A stretch of DNA of 64,000 bases. Source: Streptomyces sp. NBC_01591. Its GTDB lineage: Bacteria; Actinomycetota; Actinomycetes; Streptomycetales; Streptomycetaceae. Shown here in pieces: positions 27,881 through 37,137 of the stretch; the first letter of the stretch is position 1; every line of letters starts with the position of its first letter. The position numbers and the translations under genes were made by a program. The notes beneath the pieces are model-generated. The model worked only from the letters and a program-made list of their open reading frames with translations. It did no database searches and was not told the origin of the DNA. The stretch spans positions 6,696,001 through 6,760,000 of the forward strand of contig NZ_CP109327.1 in assembly GCF_035918155.1 (NCBI RefSeq), read 5' to 3'.

Positions 27881-29116
27881 ATGGCCGACACCGTCATCGA
27901 TATCTCCGGCATAGGTCTGTTCCTCGGCCTGGACCTGGGCAAGGAGTTCCACCACGCCCGCGGCCTGACCGGGCAGGGCAAGACCGTCCACGACAAGAAG
28001 CTGCCCAACACCGAGGCCCGCCTGCGGGAGTTGTTCGACAAGCTCAGGGCCAAGTTCGGCACCGTCCTGGTGATCGTGGACCAGGTCGCCAACATCGGCG
28101 CGCTGCCACTGACCGTGGCCCGCGCGACCGGCTGCCGGGTCGCTTACCTGCCGGGACTCTCGATGCGCCGGGCCGCCGACCTCTACCCGGGCGAAGCCAA
28201 GACCGACGCCCGCGACGCCTTCGTCATCGCCGACACCGCCCGGACCATGCCGCACACCCTGCGCGCGGTGGACCGCGACGACGAGAAGCTGGCCGAGCTG
28301 ACCATGCTCACCGGCTACGACAACGACCTGGCCGGCGAGGTCAACCGCACCTCCAACCGGCTGCGCGGCCTGCTCTCCCAGATCCATCCCACCCTGGAGC
28401 GGGTGGTCGGCCCCCGGCTGGGCTACCCCTACATCCTGGCCCTCCTTGAACGGCACGGCTCCCCGGCCAGGCTGAAGAAACTGGGCCACGCCCGCTGCGA
28501 GGCCCTGCTCAAGGCGCACGGCTCGCGCAAGGCCCACCACCTCACCGCGGAGATCTTCGACGCGCTTGCCGAGCAGACCGTCATCGTGCCCGGCACCGAG
28601 GCCAGCGCGCTGATCGTGCCCGGACTTGCCGCCCAGCTCGCCGCCGCCCACACCCAGCGCCGCCAGGCCGAGCAGGAGATCGCCGCCCTGCTGGAGGCCC
28701 TCCCTCTTTTCCACCTCCTGACCTCCATGCCCGGCATGGGCGTCAGGACCACCGCCGCCGTGATCGTCGCCATCGGCGACGGCACCACCTTCCCCACCGC
28801 AGGACACCTCGCCTCCTACGCCGGACTCGCCCCCGCCACCAAGTCCTCGGGCACCTCCATCCGTGGCGAGCACGCACCCCACCGCGGCAACCGACTCCTC
28901 AAACGCGCCCTCTTCCAGGCCGCGTTCGCCGCGATCGGCTGCAAATCCGACCGCTCCTCCCGCACCTACTACGACCGTCAACGCGCACGCGGCAAGACCC
29001 ACACCCAAGCGATCCTCCGCCTGGCCCGCCAACGTGTGAACGTCATCCACGCAATGATCCGCACCGGGGCCCTCTACGAACCACGAACCCCCGGCGACAT
29101 CGGCCTCGCGGCCTGA
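27881..29116 (+). CDS. IS110-family DEDD transposase
   Basis: The ATG at 27881 follows GAAGAGGGG and gives 411 residues. The N-terminal RuvC-like DEDD domain starts with LFLGLDLGKEFH (first Asp), with further acidic residues in VIVDQVANIG and the AKTDARDAFVIAD block. The C-terminal transposase_20 domain carries SMPGMGVRTTAAVIVAIGD and the conserved Ser region FPTAGHLASYAGLAP. Both halves have normal length and no internal stop, so the enzyme is probably active. It catalyses RNA-guided recombination through a circular intermediate in related elements. Confidence 0.95.
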   Translation: MADTVIDISGIGLFLGLDLGKEFHHARGLTGQGKTVHDKKLPNTEARLRELFDKLRAKFGTVLVIVDQVANIGALPLTVARATGCRVAYLPGLSMRRAADLYPGEAKTDARDAFVIADTARTMPHTLRAVDRDDEKLAELTMLTGYDNDLAGEVNRTSNRLRGLLSQIHPTLERVVGPRLGYPYILALLERHGSPARLKKLGHARCEALLKAHGSRKAHHLTAEIFDALAEQTVIVPGTEASALIVPGLAAQLAAAHTQRRQAEQEIAALLEALPLFHLLTSMPGMGVRTTAAVIVAIGDGTTFPTAGHLASYAGLAPATKSSGTSIRGEHAPHRGNRLLKRALFQAAFAAIGCKSDRSSRTYYDRQRARGKTHTQAILRLARQRVNVIHAMIRTGALYEPRTPGDIGLAA

Positions 29117-29158
29117 CAGCACCACCGCCCCTCCCTTCCTGACCCCATCACGCGCGCA

Positions 29159-29185
29159 CCGGCACGGCCACCCCCGCCGTGCCGG
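29159..29185. repeat. Hairpin in IS110 right end
   Basis: A perfect 10-bp inverted repeat (CCGGCACGGC and its complement) with a 7-nt loop lies downstream of the transposase stop. Confidence 0.6.
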
Positions 29186-29218
29186 CCACCGGGCTGCCCA
29201 TCAGGCACCCGATCCGCC

Positions 29219-29247
29219 GGGAACGTCCCGCTTCGCGGGACGTTCCC
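29219..29247. terminator. Strong hairpin in IS110 right end
   Basis: A perfect 13-bp stem (GGGAACGTCCCGC and its complement) closes a TTC loop and is followed by AAAAA. It can end transposase transcription or shield the gene from read-through. Confidence 0.65.
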
Positions 29248-29308
29248 AAAAACCAGCACCAACTCCCACGAACCGACCCTGACAGGGTTGACGAAACAGA
29301 TAGGGGCA

Positions 29309-29521
29309 CCCCCCTTGACGAGCTCACCGCGTCGGTTCCTCCGCTGGCGGACTGGGCCGCCAGGGTACGGGCCGATGGGCTCGCGCGACGCCTGGGCCGT
29401 GCCCCGACACCATGCGCAGCCTGCTGGCCGGGGCGTGCGCCGCTCTGCGTGCGCTTCCCGCCGTTCCGGCCGTCTCGCTGTCTGCCTTCGCCGCCCAGGT
29501 CCTCGGCTCGGCCCACGGTAA
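29309..29521 (+). pseudogene. TIGR02679-family (Wadjet II JetD-like) remnant, right part
   Basis: The frame resumes with PLDELTASVPPLADWAARVR and DGLARRLGRA. It then shifts by -1 near 29400 and continues as SLLAGACAALRALPAV and SAFAAQVLGSAHG. This order (W-x-L-R-x-x-GLLRRL, then a Leu/Ala-rich helix, then VLAAEVLGDAH) matches the N-terminal half of TIGR02679 proteins. It ends exactly where RHS coding sequence begins at 29522. The DUF2399 toprim domain is absent, so the gene is dead. Confidence 0.55.
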
Positions 29522-29938
29522 ACGGCCCGTTATATATCCTCGGATCCTCTCGGCCTCATTCCGGCGCTCAATCCCGTCGTGTACGTTCGAAACCCCCATC
29601 TGTGGATTGATCCGCTCGGGCTCAAGGCTTGTATCGGGCAAGCCGACCCCGCAAGTCAGGCGGGCGACCTCAGTATGCTTGCCGACAAGATAGCTGCGCA
29701 CGGTGACATCAACAGGCGAGGTATTCCGGGAGTCCAGGATCTGGATGTCCCGGAGTATCTCGAAGACATGATGACTGCAAAACCTGGCATTAAAATGCGT
29801 GACACCCCATCAGGGACCCCTCGTTGGGCATGGTGGGATGATTGGACCGGCGCGATGCTAATCCGTGAGGGATCCAACGGCACCTTCATGCAGCCAAGTG
29901 ACGGCCACAGCTACTACATGCGCCAACTCCAGGAGTAA
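29522..29938 (+). pseudogene. RHS-repeat polymorphic toxin, C-terminal fragment with toxin domain
   Basis: The fragment opens in mid-core with TARYISSDPLGL; typical RHS proteins have YYDPETARYxSxDPLGL here. It continues NPVVYVRNPHLWIDPLGL, the end of the RHS shell, after which the variable toxin starts. The roughly 105-residue toxin contains RWAWWDDWTGAMLIREGSNG and ends SYYMRQLQE; I cannot assign its activity. A TAA lies directly upstream of the fragment in frame (29519-29521), so the shell and secretion parts are missing. GC is lower than in the neighbours, in keeping with transferred toxin cassettes. Confidence 0.8.
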
Positions 29939-29939
29939 C

Positions 29940-30416
29940 GTGAATGAAAGGTCGACGGAGACGCCGAATACGGACGAGGCATGGTCCAGACTGACTCCGC
30001 CGGTGATCAATAGCGTCTCTCGGTACGACGCCTGCCGATTGGAAATCGAGCGCTCTCGGGTTGCGCCCAGCATTCGTGCGAAAATTACAGATCCGGTGTA
30101 TTCCGTGAAGAACCTGTTCTCTTCCTGGGAACATCTTGTGCGCAGGATGGAGTCCGACTGGCAGCTACCGGGGCAGTACCCGATCAGCGCTTACATCAAT
30201 GATCTGGATGCGCGTGATCAGTTGCAGATTTCCATGGGCACACTGACCGACGAGGCCCAGGCGGAGCTGTCCGCTCTGCTGGCAGCATTGGATGCGCGCT
30301 TCGTGCACGAGTCGGTGCCGGACGAGGCGGGGGAGCTCCGCCCGTGGCTGAAGCCGTCCTCGGGTGAAGAGCCGCATGGATTCTGGCTGCGCAAGCCTCG
30401 TAATCACCCCTGGTAG
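29940..30416 (+). CDS. Candidate immunity protein for the adjacent RHS toxin
   Basis: GTG 29940 is preceded by AGGAG, and that ribosome site lies inside the toxin's last codons. The stop-to-start distance is one base, so the two genes are coupled. The 158-residue protein is acidic-to-neutral, soluble and without recognisable family; it contains PISAYINDLDARDQLQISMG and ends GFWLRKPRNHPW. A small gene immediately after an RHS toxin tip is normally the cognate immunity gene; function is inferred from this position alone. Confidence 0.7.
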   Translation: MNERSTETPNTDEAWSRLTPPVINSVSRYDACRLEIERSRVAPSIRAKITDPVYSVKNLFSSWEHLVRRMESDWQLPGQYPISAYINDLDARDQLQISMGTLTDEAQAELSALLAALDARFVHESVPDEAGELRPWLKPSSGEEPHGFWLRKPRNHPW

Positions 30417-31630
30417 ACCGAAAGCCCGCCTCCTGGCGGGGGGATCGCTCTGTGGCGCAAGGGACTCGCCACGCTCCGTGGTACGTCTCCGCGGAGCCGT
30501 CGGTCGGCGGGGACGCTGCCGCGCGTTTGATGCCGAAGGCCAGGCGGTAGGCGTCGGGCAGGTCGATCGCAGTGTCGGTGCGCCGCGTCATCAGCCCAGC
30601 TCGATGAGCTCCCGGAGCAGAGACGCCGGGTTGTCGACCCCCTGGGGGCGCTCCCCTCGTGCTTCAGCTCTTTCGAGGCGAGTCGTGCAACAGCGGTGTC
30701 GGAAGGCATGCCCACGCGTGCCGGTGGGCCCGGGCACCGCGTTCCGGCTCACGCACAACTGGGTACCGCTGAAATGCTCCAGGCCGGCGACCGTCGAGGT
30801 TGGTCGGCTCGGCGAACGGGTCCGTAAGCCGGAGCCGGCCGCCGTGAGTGTGGCCGGAGGCTGCAGGTCGACGCCGTGGCAGACGGCGTCGCGGACGACG
30901 ACGGGTGGTGGGTGAGGAGGGCATCTTCGTGGGGGTGTTTTCCACCGGACGCAGCCCCATGTCCCGTACCTGCGGCGAGCCACTGTGTCACGAGGCCACA
31001 TCTGTACGCACCGACGGTTACCCGTGCCGACTGCTCGACGACCCCGCAGTGCGGGCACGCTTCGACGGTGGCCGGCACCCGGGGGCGAGCACCGACCGGT
31101 GATTCCGCACAATCCCACGTCCTTGCTTCTGGCAGTGTGCGGGGCTGCCGTCGACACGCGTTGAGCAGGGCCGACCGGTCTCGGCCGTGACGCTCGTTTG
31201 ACGCTCCGGGCATGTGCAGGCCGCTCCTCGGGAGCGGTCACGCCGCGTCTGACCTGCAGGTTCTCTGAATGTCGATCCCCGTGACGTATTTCCGATGACG
31301 CATCATGTGGAGTGCGTTGCCATCCTCGAACCGGTCGCGACGGGCTGCTGACCTGCGGTTCTGTGCGTGCGTATTGTGTGCGGTGTGTGCGTTACGGGCG
31401 ATCTCGTGACACTCGTTCGACGCTTTTTCTGATGGAGCGTCAGGCGCGTTGGGGCGGTGCTGCTGGTGCGCGACGTGGTTTCCGCTACGTCGGGTGCTCG
31501 GGTCGACAGCCCGGCGGAATCACGGGCGGCAACGGCGATGACTGTGATGCATTGCGTCGTCGAGGGCCGTGGCCATCGGTAACAGGGGAAGGCGCTGACC
31601 GCGCACTTCTTCTTCCACGGCCACTTGTAC
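30417..31630. other. Gene debris without an intact gene
   Basis: No intact gene is supported. On the minus strand a short frame ending ASLLRELIELG overlaps, by TGATG at about 30588-30593, a second frame beginning MTRRTDTAIDLPDAYRLAFG; this looks like the joint of two formerly coupled genes. Around 31030-31060 a minus-strand CPHCG zinc-ribbon-like patch is visible. Frames switch often, consistent with decayed genes. Confidence 0.4.
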
Positions 31631-31970
31631 TCAGGCCAGTTGACGGATGTGCCCGTCCTCGGTCCAGTCCTCACCGGCGGCGTTGGGCCCCAGCGGCTGC
31701 CTCCCAGTGGAGCGCCGCCCAGATGGGTGCTGCTCCATCCGTACGCCTCGGCCCGGGTGACGGCCAGGCTGAACACGTCCTCGTCGGCAAGGTCGTGCTC
31801 GGCTAGGACCCGGTCGATCCATGGATGCCGGTGGAAGACGCCGTGCAGACCCATGAGAAGGGTCGGATCGGCTGCCAGGTATGTGTCGTCACTGCGCTCT
31901 ATCCGCCCCCCACACGCCAGAGTGACCGCCTTGGTGACTGCCTTCTCCGGAGAGTCCGCGGCGGATCAGG
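31631..31970 (-). pseudogene. Remnant of an unknown hypothetical gene
   Basis: A credible coding stretch reads GLHGVFHRHPWIDRVLAEHD and DVFSLAVTRAEAYGWSSTHL. Continuing needs a frame change near 31680 to read GEDWTEDGHIRQLA before a stop at 31631. Upstream, the frame is closed by a TGA near 31970. It is probably a broken chromosomal gene of unknown role. Confidence 0.4.
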
Positions 31971-32194
31971 TCGATGTCGTCGACGCTAGGCGCCACCGGG
32001 GCTTCCCGTGGTTCCCGCACATCTTTCGAGCGTTGGCCCGGCGCGAGCGGGCGCCCTTGCCGTCGGCCCCGGCCTCCCCGTGGCGGGGCGCAGTGGCGGT
32101 GCCGGGGGATTGTGGTGATCCTGGCAGGGGAACGTGGCTGTCTTCGCACGGGCCATGTGCGTCGGTGGCCGCGCCGAACAGGAAGGCTACGGCC

Positions 32195-32626
32195 ATGACA
32201 GCGATGCCGAACAAGACGCCGCCAGGGCACAGGGAGCCCGGCAGTGCGAAGATCGATGGTGCGTCCCAGGTCGCCGGGGCCCTGCTGATGCTCAGCGGGC
32301 CGCTCAGCATTCTTGTGGGGGCATCCGGTATTGCGGAGGACAACCTGTTCGCCGCCTCGACCAGGTACGCGTACCGGTTCGATCTCACTGCCTGGGGCGT
32401 GATTCACCTCGTGGTCGGTGTGGCGCTCGTCGTGGCCGGTCTGGCAATCCTGGCGAACAAGAGCTGGGGGCGCGGTGCCGGTGTGGCGGTGGCAGGGATC
32501 AGCCTGATCACCCAGTTCATGTTCGTTCCGTACTACCCGGCGTGGGCCATCCCCGTCATGGCACTCGACCTCGTGATCCTTTTTGCGCTGACGAGGTTCC
32601 ACGTCGGAACCAGCGGCGGTCGGTGA
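32195..32626 (+). CDS. Small membrane protein, DUF7144-like
   Basis: The ATG at 32195 follows AGGAAGG. The 143-residue protein has a short polar N-terminus and four hydrophobic segments: GALLMLSGPLSILVG, WGVIHLVVGVALVVAG, GAGVAVAGISLITQFMF and WAIPVMALDLVILFAL. This layout matches the DUF7144 family of actinobacterial membrane proteins. The role is unknown. It lies at the edge of the degraded region and ends 24 bp before the convergent protease-STAND gene. Confidence 0.8.
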   Translation: MTAMPNKTPPGHREPGSAKIDGASQVAGALLMLSGPLSILVGASGIAEDNLFAASTRYAYRFDLTAWGVIHLVVGVALVVAGLAILANKSWGRGAGVAVAGISLITQFMFVPYYPAWAIPVMALDLVILFALTRFHVGTSGGR

Positions 32627-32650
32627 ACCGGCCGTGCCACCGGTGATGGG

Positions 32651-35600
32651 TCAACGGTTGGCGTTGCCGCCCGGTGCGCGCCGGGCGAAGGCGTACCAGA
32701 ACGCGGCCTCCTCCTCTTCGCCCTCCGCGTGCGCGACGTCGCCCAGGAGGGTGAGTACGGCCGGAGGGAGCGGGTGTGGTGTGGGGGTGGGGCTCGGGGT
32801 GGCGGTGGGCTCGGGGGTGGGAGGGGGCATCGGGTCGGGGGTGAGTGGGAGCGTTGCGTGGGGTGGATTTGGGGTGTCGTTGGGGGGTGGGGTCGGCAGG
32901 GTGGTGTGCGGTCCCTCCGGCCCCTCGGGCCTTTCCGGCCCCTCCGCGTCGTCCGCAGGCAGCAGTGGCGCGTAGATCTCGCGGGCCCGGGTCTGCTGTC
33001 CTGCGCTCAGCAGTAGTTCCGCGTAGACCTCGCGGGCGTCGGCCTCGGTGTCGGGGTCTCCGTGTTCGATGGCCTGCTCCAGCCAGGGGTACGCCTCCTC
33101 CGGTCGGCCGTCCGCTGCCAGTACCCGGCCGAGCAGCAGCAGTGCCTGCGGGCGGTGTTCGGTGTCCTCCGAGCGTGCCAGTGGCAGCAGGGTCTGCTCC
33201 GCCTCGGGCAGCAGGCCCAGGCGGAAGAGGGTGCTGCCGAGGTAGCGCCGGGCCAGGGGGGCGACGGACGGGTCGTCCGCGGCGAGGGCGTCGGTCAGTA
33301 GACGGCGGGCCGATTCGAGGTCGTTGACGGAGCGCCGGACCACGCCGAGCAGGGCGCCGGCCCAGGGGGTCGTGCGCGGGCCCGCCAACTCCAGTACCGC
33401 CTGGAGCAGTTCTCCGGACGCCTGCACCTCCCCGGTGTCCAGCAGGTACTCCGCCGCACGCAGATACGCGAACGCGAGGGCCTCCTCGTCGTCCGCGTCC
33501 TCCTCCCGGACCAGCAGCTCGGCCGCCGCGTCGGCGTCCCGGTGCAGCAACCGCACCGCGAGGTAGGCGCGGGCCACCTCGGTGACCTGGGACGGCTCGC
33601 CCCCGACGACGGTGCGCAGCAGCCCTTCGGCCCGCTCGGCCTCGCCGTCCTCGATCAGGCACTTGGCCAGCTGGAAGCGTCCGAACTGGGAGGCGGCGCC
33701 GGCATCCGCGGCGGCCGCGGTCCGCAACTCACCGATGCCCTCGTCCCGTTGGCCGTCGGCGATGAGTACCGTGCCCAGTACGGCGCGCGCCCAGACCTCG
33801 GCCGTGGCGTCGTCCGAGTCGGCCACCACCCGCAGCAGGCTCTCCGCCCGCGCGTAGTCCCCGGCGTCGGCGAGCATGCCGGCCAGGTCCATGCCGGCGA
33901 TCAGCGACCACTGCGGGTGTCCGGAGTCGATGGCGATGCGGTACGCGCGCTCCGCCTCCTCGACGCGACCGTTCAGGGCGAGGAGGTCACCGAGGAGGTC
34001 GGCCGCGCGTGGGCCCTGATGCGGGTGCGCGGACCCGATGACGGCATTGAGGAGTTCGGTCGCCGCCGCCGCGTCGCCGCTCCTGTTGGCGAGCGTGACA
34101 GCGAAGTCGACCCGGGCCACCTGGGACCAGTTCGGGTGTCCGGAGTCGATGGCGACGCGGTACGCGCGCTCGGCCTCCTCGACGCGGTCGTCCAGGGCGA
34201 GGACGTTACCGAGGACGTTGGCCGCGTACGGGCCCAGGTTGGGGTGTGCCGAGTCGACGACGGCGGTGAGGAGTTCCATGGGCCGGTCCAGGTCGTCGCC
34301 CAGGGTCGCGAGCACGATGGCGAACTCGATCCGGGCCATCGCCGACCAGTCCGGATGGCCGGTGGCGATCGCGCGCTCGAACCACTCCTCGGTGGCGGGG
34401 AGATCGCCCTGATGGGCGTACCACTCGCCGAGCCCGCAGGTCGCCCGCGGTCCGTGGTTGGGGTGGCCGGAGGCGGCCGCCTCACGCAGCAGGGTCATCC
34501 CCTGCTCGATACGGCCCTGCGGGTGCAGCACGACGGCCAGCAGGATCTTGGCGTACGAGGCCAGCAGGGGATTGCCGGAGGCGATCAGCTCCCGCAGGAT
34601 CTGCTCGGCCTCCTCGGCCCGCCCGCGCACCATCAGCAACTCGCCCAGGCCCACCTGGGCCAGCGGCACCGCGTGGGACTGCCCGCCGGCCAGCACCGAG
34701 CGCAGCACCTCCTCGGCGCGGTCCAGCTTGCCCTGGCCGGCCAGCACACCGCCGAGGTTCGCCTGGGCCACCGCGGTGACCTGGCCGGCCATCGACTCGC
34801 CCATCGCCCGGGAGAGGATCCACGGCTGCTCGGAGGGCTCCGCCGTACCGCCGCGCGAAATACCCGTCCCCACCCGCGACTTGCCCCGGTCGGGTCCCTG
34901 CACCTGCCGGGTACGTACGCCTGCCGCGTCGCCGCCGGCCCCGGAGAGCGCGTTGACCAACTGCGCCTGCGCCTTGTGCGCCACCTCGTCGTCCCCGGCG
35001 GCGACGACCGACTCCAGCAGCTGCTCAGCCCGCTCGCTCCTGCCTTCCGTGAAGAGCAGGGCCGCCAGACTGACCTGGGCCAGCTGGGAGAGCTGCGGAT
35101 CGCGGGCCGCCACGGCGCTCTCCAGCAACTCCCGCGGGCGGACCCGGTCACCGGTCATCATGAGGATCTCGGCCAGCATGACCTGCGCCAGCGGGACCAC
35201 ACTGTCCACGGTGGTCGCGGCCGCGCGCTCCAACCGGTCCGCCGCCGCGGCGAAGTCCGCCCGGTACAGATACATCTCACCGAGCACCAGCGTTGCCCAC
35301 GCCGCACTGTCCCGGTCGGCCGCGCCGTCCGCGACCCGCAGCAGCATCCGCTCGGCCGTCTCCGACTCGCCCCGGACCAGCGCGGTGTACGCGGTCGGCA
35401 GGAGTTCGGCAGCCGTTCGGCGGCCCGCGAGGTACTCCCAGGCGAACCGCGGCACCGCGGCCGACGGATCGTCGTCGCGGGTGTCCAGGTACTCCGAGAG
35501 GTACGGAGTGCCGGCGTACCCCGCGGGGCCTTCGGGCGCTCCCGTCCGGTGGAGCAGCGCGATGGTGCCCGCCACCGGTTCGCGGGCCCAGGCCAGACCG

Positions 35601-37132
35601 GTGCGGTACGCGGCCTCGTCGGCATCCAGGTCCGGACGGTGCGCTGCCATGTACGAGGCGAAGAGCGCTCGCAGTGCGGCCTCGGGAAGTGGCTCGGCCA
35701 CCCCCATGCGCAGCCAGTCGGAGGCCGCCCTGGCCAGCGCCCAGCCGGCCGGGCAGCTGTCGATCCCGTCCGTGAAGCGCAGTTCCAGGCTGGGCGCGGC
35801 GACCATGAGTTCGCCGATGCCCCGGGCCGTGAAGTCTTCCCGGGGGTATGTCTCCCGGGCGGTCGCGGCGTCCTCGGCGGCGAGCAGCGACGGCAGTTCG
35901 ACGGTGCTCGCCTTGTTCAGAACGGTGCGTGCGATCCGGCCGATGTCGTTCTCCATGCCGGTCAGCGCGGCCCGTTGCTTGGCCGGGATCGTCGCCACGA
36001 CGGTGACGCCGGGCTCCCGCCGGGCCAGCCGGTCCAGGATCTGCAGGTCGAGTCCGCCGGGCTGGAGGTAGCGGTGCAGATCGTCCAGCCAGAGCACCAC
36101 CGGGTCGGACCCGGTGGGCAGGCGGAGCCGGCTGAGGTCGTCCAGGATCCGGCGGCCCGAGCTGTCCGGGCGCGGCACCACCAGCCGCGCGCCCGGCATC
36201 GTACGGAGCAGCGCTTCGTACAGGGTGCGGGACTTTCCCGCCTTCGAGCGCCCCGCCAGCAGCACGAACCGCCGGTTCGCGAGGAGTTCGTCGAGCCGGT
36301 CGTCCTGTGCGCGGCGGGGCACGTACGGAGCACTGCCCCGCGGATCGCCGTCCCCGGAACCGCTGTACTTGGAGCGGGCCACCCCGATGTCGTGCGGGTT
36401 CACCTGGCCGACCCGGGGGATCTCGCCGTTCCCGGTCAGCGGGACCCACAGCAGGCTCTCCAGCCTGTCCCTCAGCTCGGTGGTCGTCGCGCCCTTGACG
36501 TGCCGCCCGAGCTCCGGCCAGTAGCGGACGAGCGTCTCGACCTTGATCGCGTACGCCGTGCGCCGGTCCACCGAGGTCACCGTGTCGCGGGCGACCAGCA
36601 TGCCGATGACGCCCCGGCTGTTGACGTCCCACACGGGGGAGCCGGAGAAGCCCTTCTCCAGCCCCCAGCCGGAGTGCGGGGCCGCCTCCACCTGGAGCCA
36701 CTCGCTGCCCGCGTGGCCGATGATCTCGCCCCGCACCGGCACGCCCTGGCGTCTGTGCTCCTCGGGGTAGCCGTACGCACGGAAACGGTGGTCCCAGGTG
36801 CCGGGGTCGGTGGTCCGCAACGGGGCGGGCAGGGCCTCCGGGGGCGCGGGCGCACCGAGTTCGAGCACCGCGACATCGCCCGTCCCGTCCCCGGAGTCGG
36901 GATGCCAGCCGCCCGGCACCACCGCGGCGGGCAGCGGATCGTGCGCGGACGCGTACTGGAACCGTACGAAGACCGGCTGCTCGGGCACGCCCGGCGCCCT
37001 GCCGGGACGTACGACATGGGCACAGGTCAGCACGTGCCGCGGAGTGACCAGCAGGCCGGCGCCCACCGGGTCACCGCGCTCGGTCCTGCGGATGCTCACC
37101 AACCAGGGCGGACGCTCCCAGTCGGGGGACAC
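32651..37132 (-). CDS. Trypsin-like protease / STAND ATPase / TPR fusion
   Basis: Three parts are visible in 1493 residues. Residues 1-200 are a trypsin-fold protease with His39 (LTCAHV), Asp86 (GDVAVLEL) and Ser163 (GFSGSP), so the triad is complete. There is no signal peptide, so it should act in the cytosol. Residues about 285-560 are a STAND-type NTPase with Walker A GRSKAGKS (294-301) and Walker B VVLWLDD (350/351). From about 570 to 1460 there are many TPR/Sel1-like repeats, some nearly identical at DNA level. A Pro-rich linker precedes the C-terminus. STAND proteins with TPR sensors and protease effectors are predicted to trigger cleavage after sensing a cue. The gene starts 5 bp behind Trypco1. 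Confidence 0.9.
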   Translation of the reverse strand: MSPDWERPPWLVSIRRTERGDPVGAGLLVTPRHVLTCAHVVRPGRAPGVPEQPVFVRFQYASAHDPLPAAVVPGGWHPDSGDGTGDVAVLELGAPAPPEALPAPLRTTDPGTWDHRFRAYGYPEEHRRQGVPVRGEIIGHAGSEWLQVEAAPHSGWGLEKGFSGSPVWDVNSRGVIGMLVARDTVTSVDRRTAYAIKVETLVRYWPELGRHVKGATTTELRDRLESLLWVPLTGNGEIPRVGQVNPHDIGVARSKYSGSGDGDPRGSAPYVPRRAQDDRLDELLANRRFVLLAGRSKAGKSRTLYEALLRTMPGARLVVPRPDSSGRRILDDLSRLRLPTGSDPVVLWLDDLHRYLQPGGLDLQILDRLARREPGVTVVATIPAKQRAALTGMENDIGRIARTVLNKASTVELPSLLAAEDAATARETYPREDFTARGIGELMVAAPSLELRFTDGIDSCPAGWALARAASDWLRMGVAEPLPEAALRALFASYMAAHRPDLDADEAAYRTGLAWAREPVAGTIALLHRTGAPEGPAGYAGTPYLSEYLDTRDDDPSAAVPRFAWEYLAGRRTAAELLPTAYTALVRGESETAERMLLRVADGAADRDSAAWATLVLGEMYLYRADFAAAADRLERAAATTVDSVVPLAQVMLAEILMMTGDRVRPRELLESAVAARDPQLSQLAQVSLAALLFTEGRSERAEQLLESVVAAGDDEVAHKAQAQLVNALSGAGGDAAGVRTRQVQGPDRGKSRVGTGISRGGTAEPSEQPWILSRAMGESMAGQVTAVAQANLGGVLAGQGKLDRAEEVLRSVLAGGQSHAVPLAQVGLGELLMVRGRAEEAEQILRELIASGNPLLASYAKILLAVVLHPQGRIEQGMTLLREAAASGHPNHGPRATCGLGEWYAHQGDLPATEEWFERAIATGHPDWSAMARIEFAIVLATLGDDLDRPMELLTAVVDSAHPNLGPYAANVLGNVLALDDRVEEAERAYRVAIDSGHPNWSQVARVDFAVTLANRSGDAAAATELLNAVIGSAHPHQGPRAADLLGDLLALNGRVEEAERAYRIAIDSGHPQWSLIAGMDLAGMLADAGDYARAESLLRVVADSDDATAEVWARAVLGTVLIADGQRDEGIGELRTAAAADAGAASQFGRFQLAKCLIEDGEAERAEGLLRTVVGGEPSQVTEVARAYLAVRLLHRDADAAAELLVREEDADDEEALAFAYLRAAEYLLDTGEVQASGELLQAVLELAGPRTTPWAGALLGVVRRSVNDLESARRLLTDALAADDPSVAPLARRYLGSTLFRLGLLPEAEQTLLPLARSEDTEHRPQALLLLGRVLAADGRPEEAYPWLEQAIEHGDPDTEADAREVYAELLLSAGQQTRAREIYAPLLPADDAEGPERPEGPEGPHTTLPTPPPNDTPNPPHATLPLTPDPMPPPTPEPTATPSPTPTPHPLPPAVLTLLGDVAHAEGEEEEAAFWYAFARRAPGGNANR
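33830..34275 (-). repeat. Tandem duplication of a 222-bp TPR pair inside the STAND gene
   Basis: Two adjacent units of about 222 bp (74 codons) encode near-identical blocks, each starting ELL(T/N)AV and containing RVEEAERAYR(V/I)AIDSGHP. At DNA level, long stretches such as GTGTCCGGAGTCGATGGCGA recur, which points to recent duplication. Confidence 0.75.
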
Positions 37133-37137
37133 CGGGC

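Larger units (their letters stand above)
27609..29308 (+). mobile_element. IS110-family insertion sequence, about 1.7 kb
   Basis: The ends are inferred by rejoining the interrupted gene: the frame stops making sense after GCGCACGCCCC at 27608 and resumes at CCCTTGACG at about 29311, with ambiguity of a few bases in the C runs. The element has no terminal inverted repeats that I can see, as expected for IS110. It holds one transposase gene with 272 bp of non-coding DNA on its left and 192 bp on its right, both rich in hairpins. Confidence 0.7.

Noticed and set aside
27782..29125. 447-codon minus-strand frame inside the IS
   Set aside because: It lies opposite the intact transposase and has no recognisable domain.
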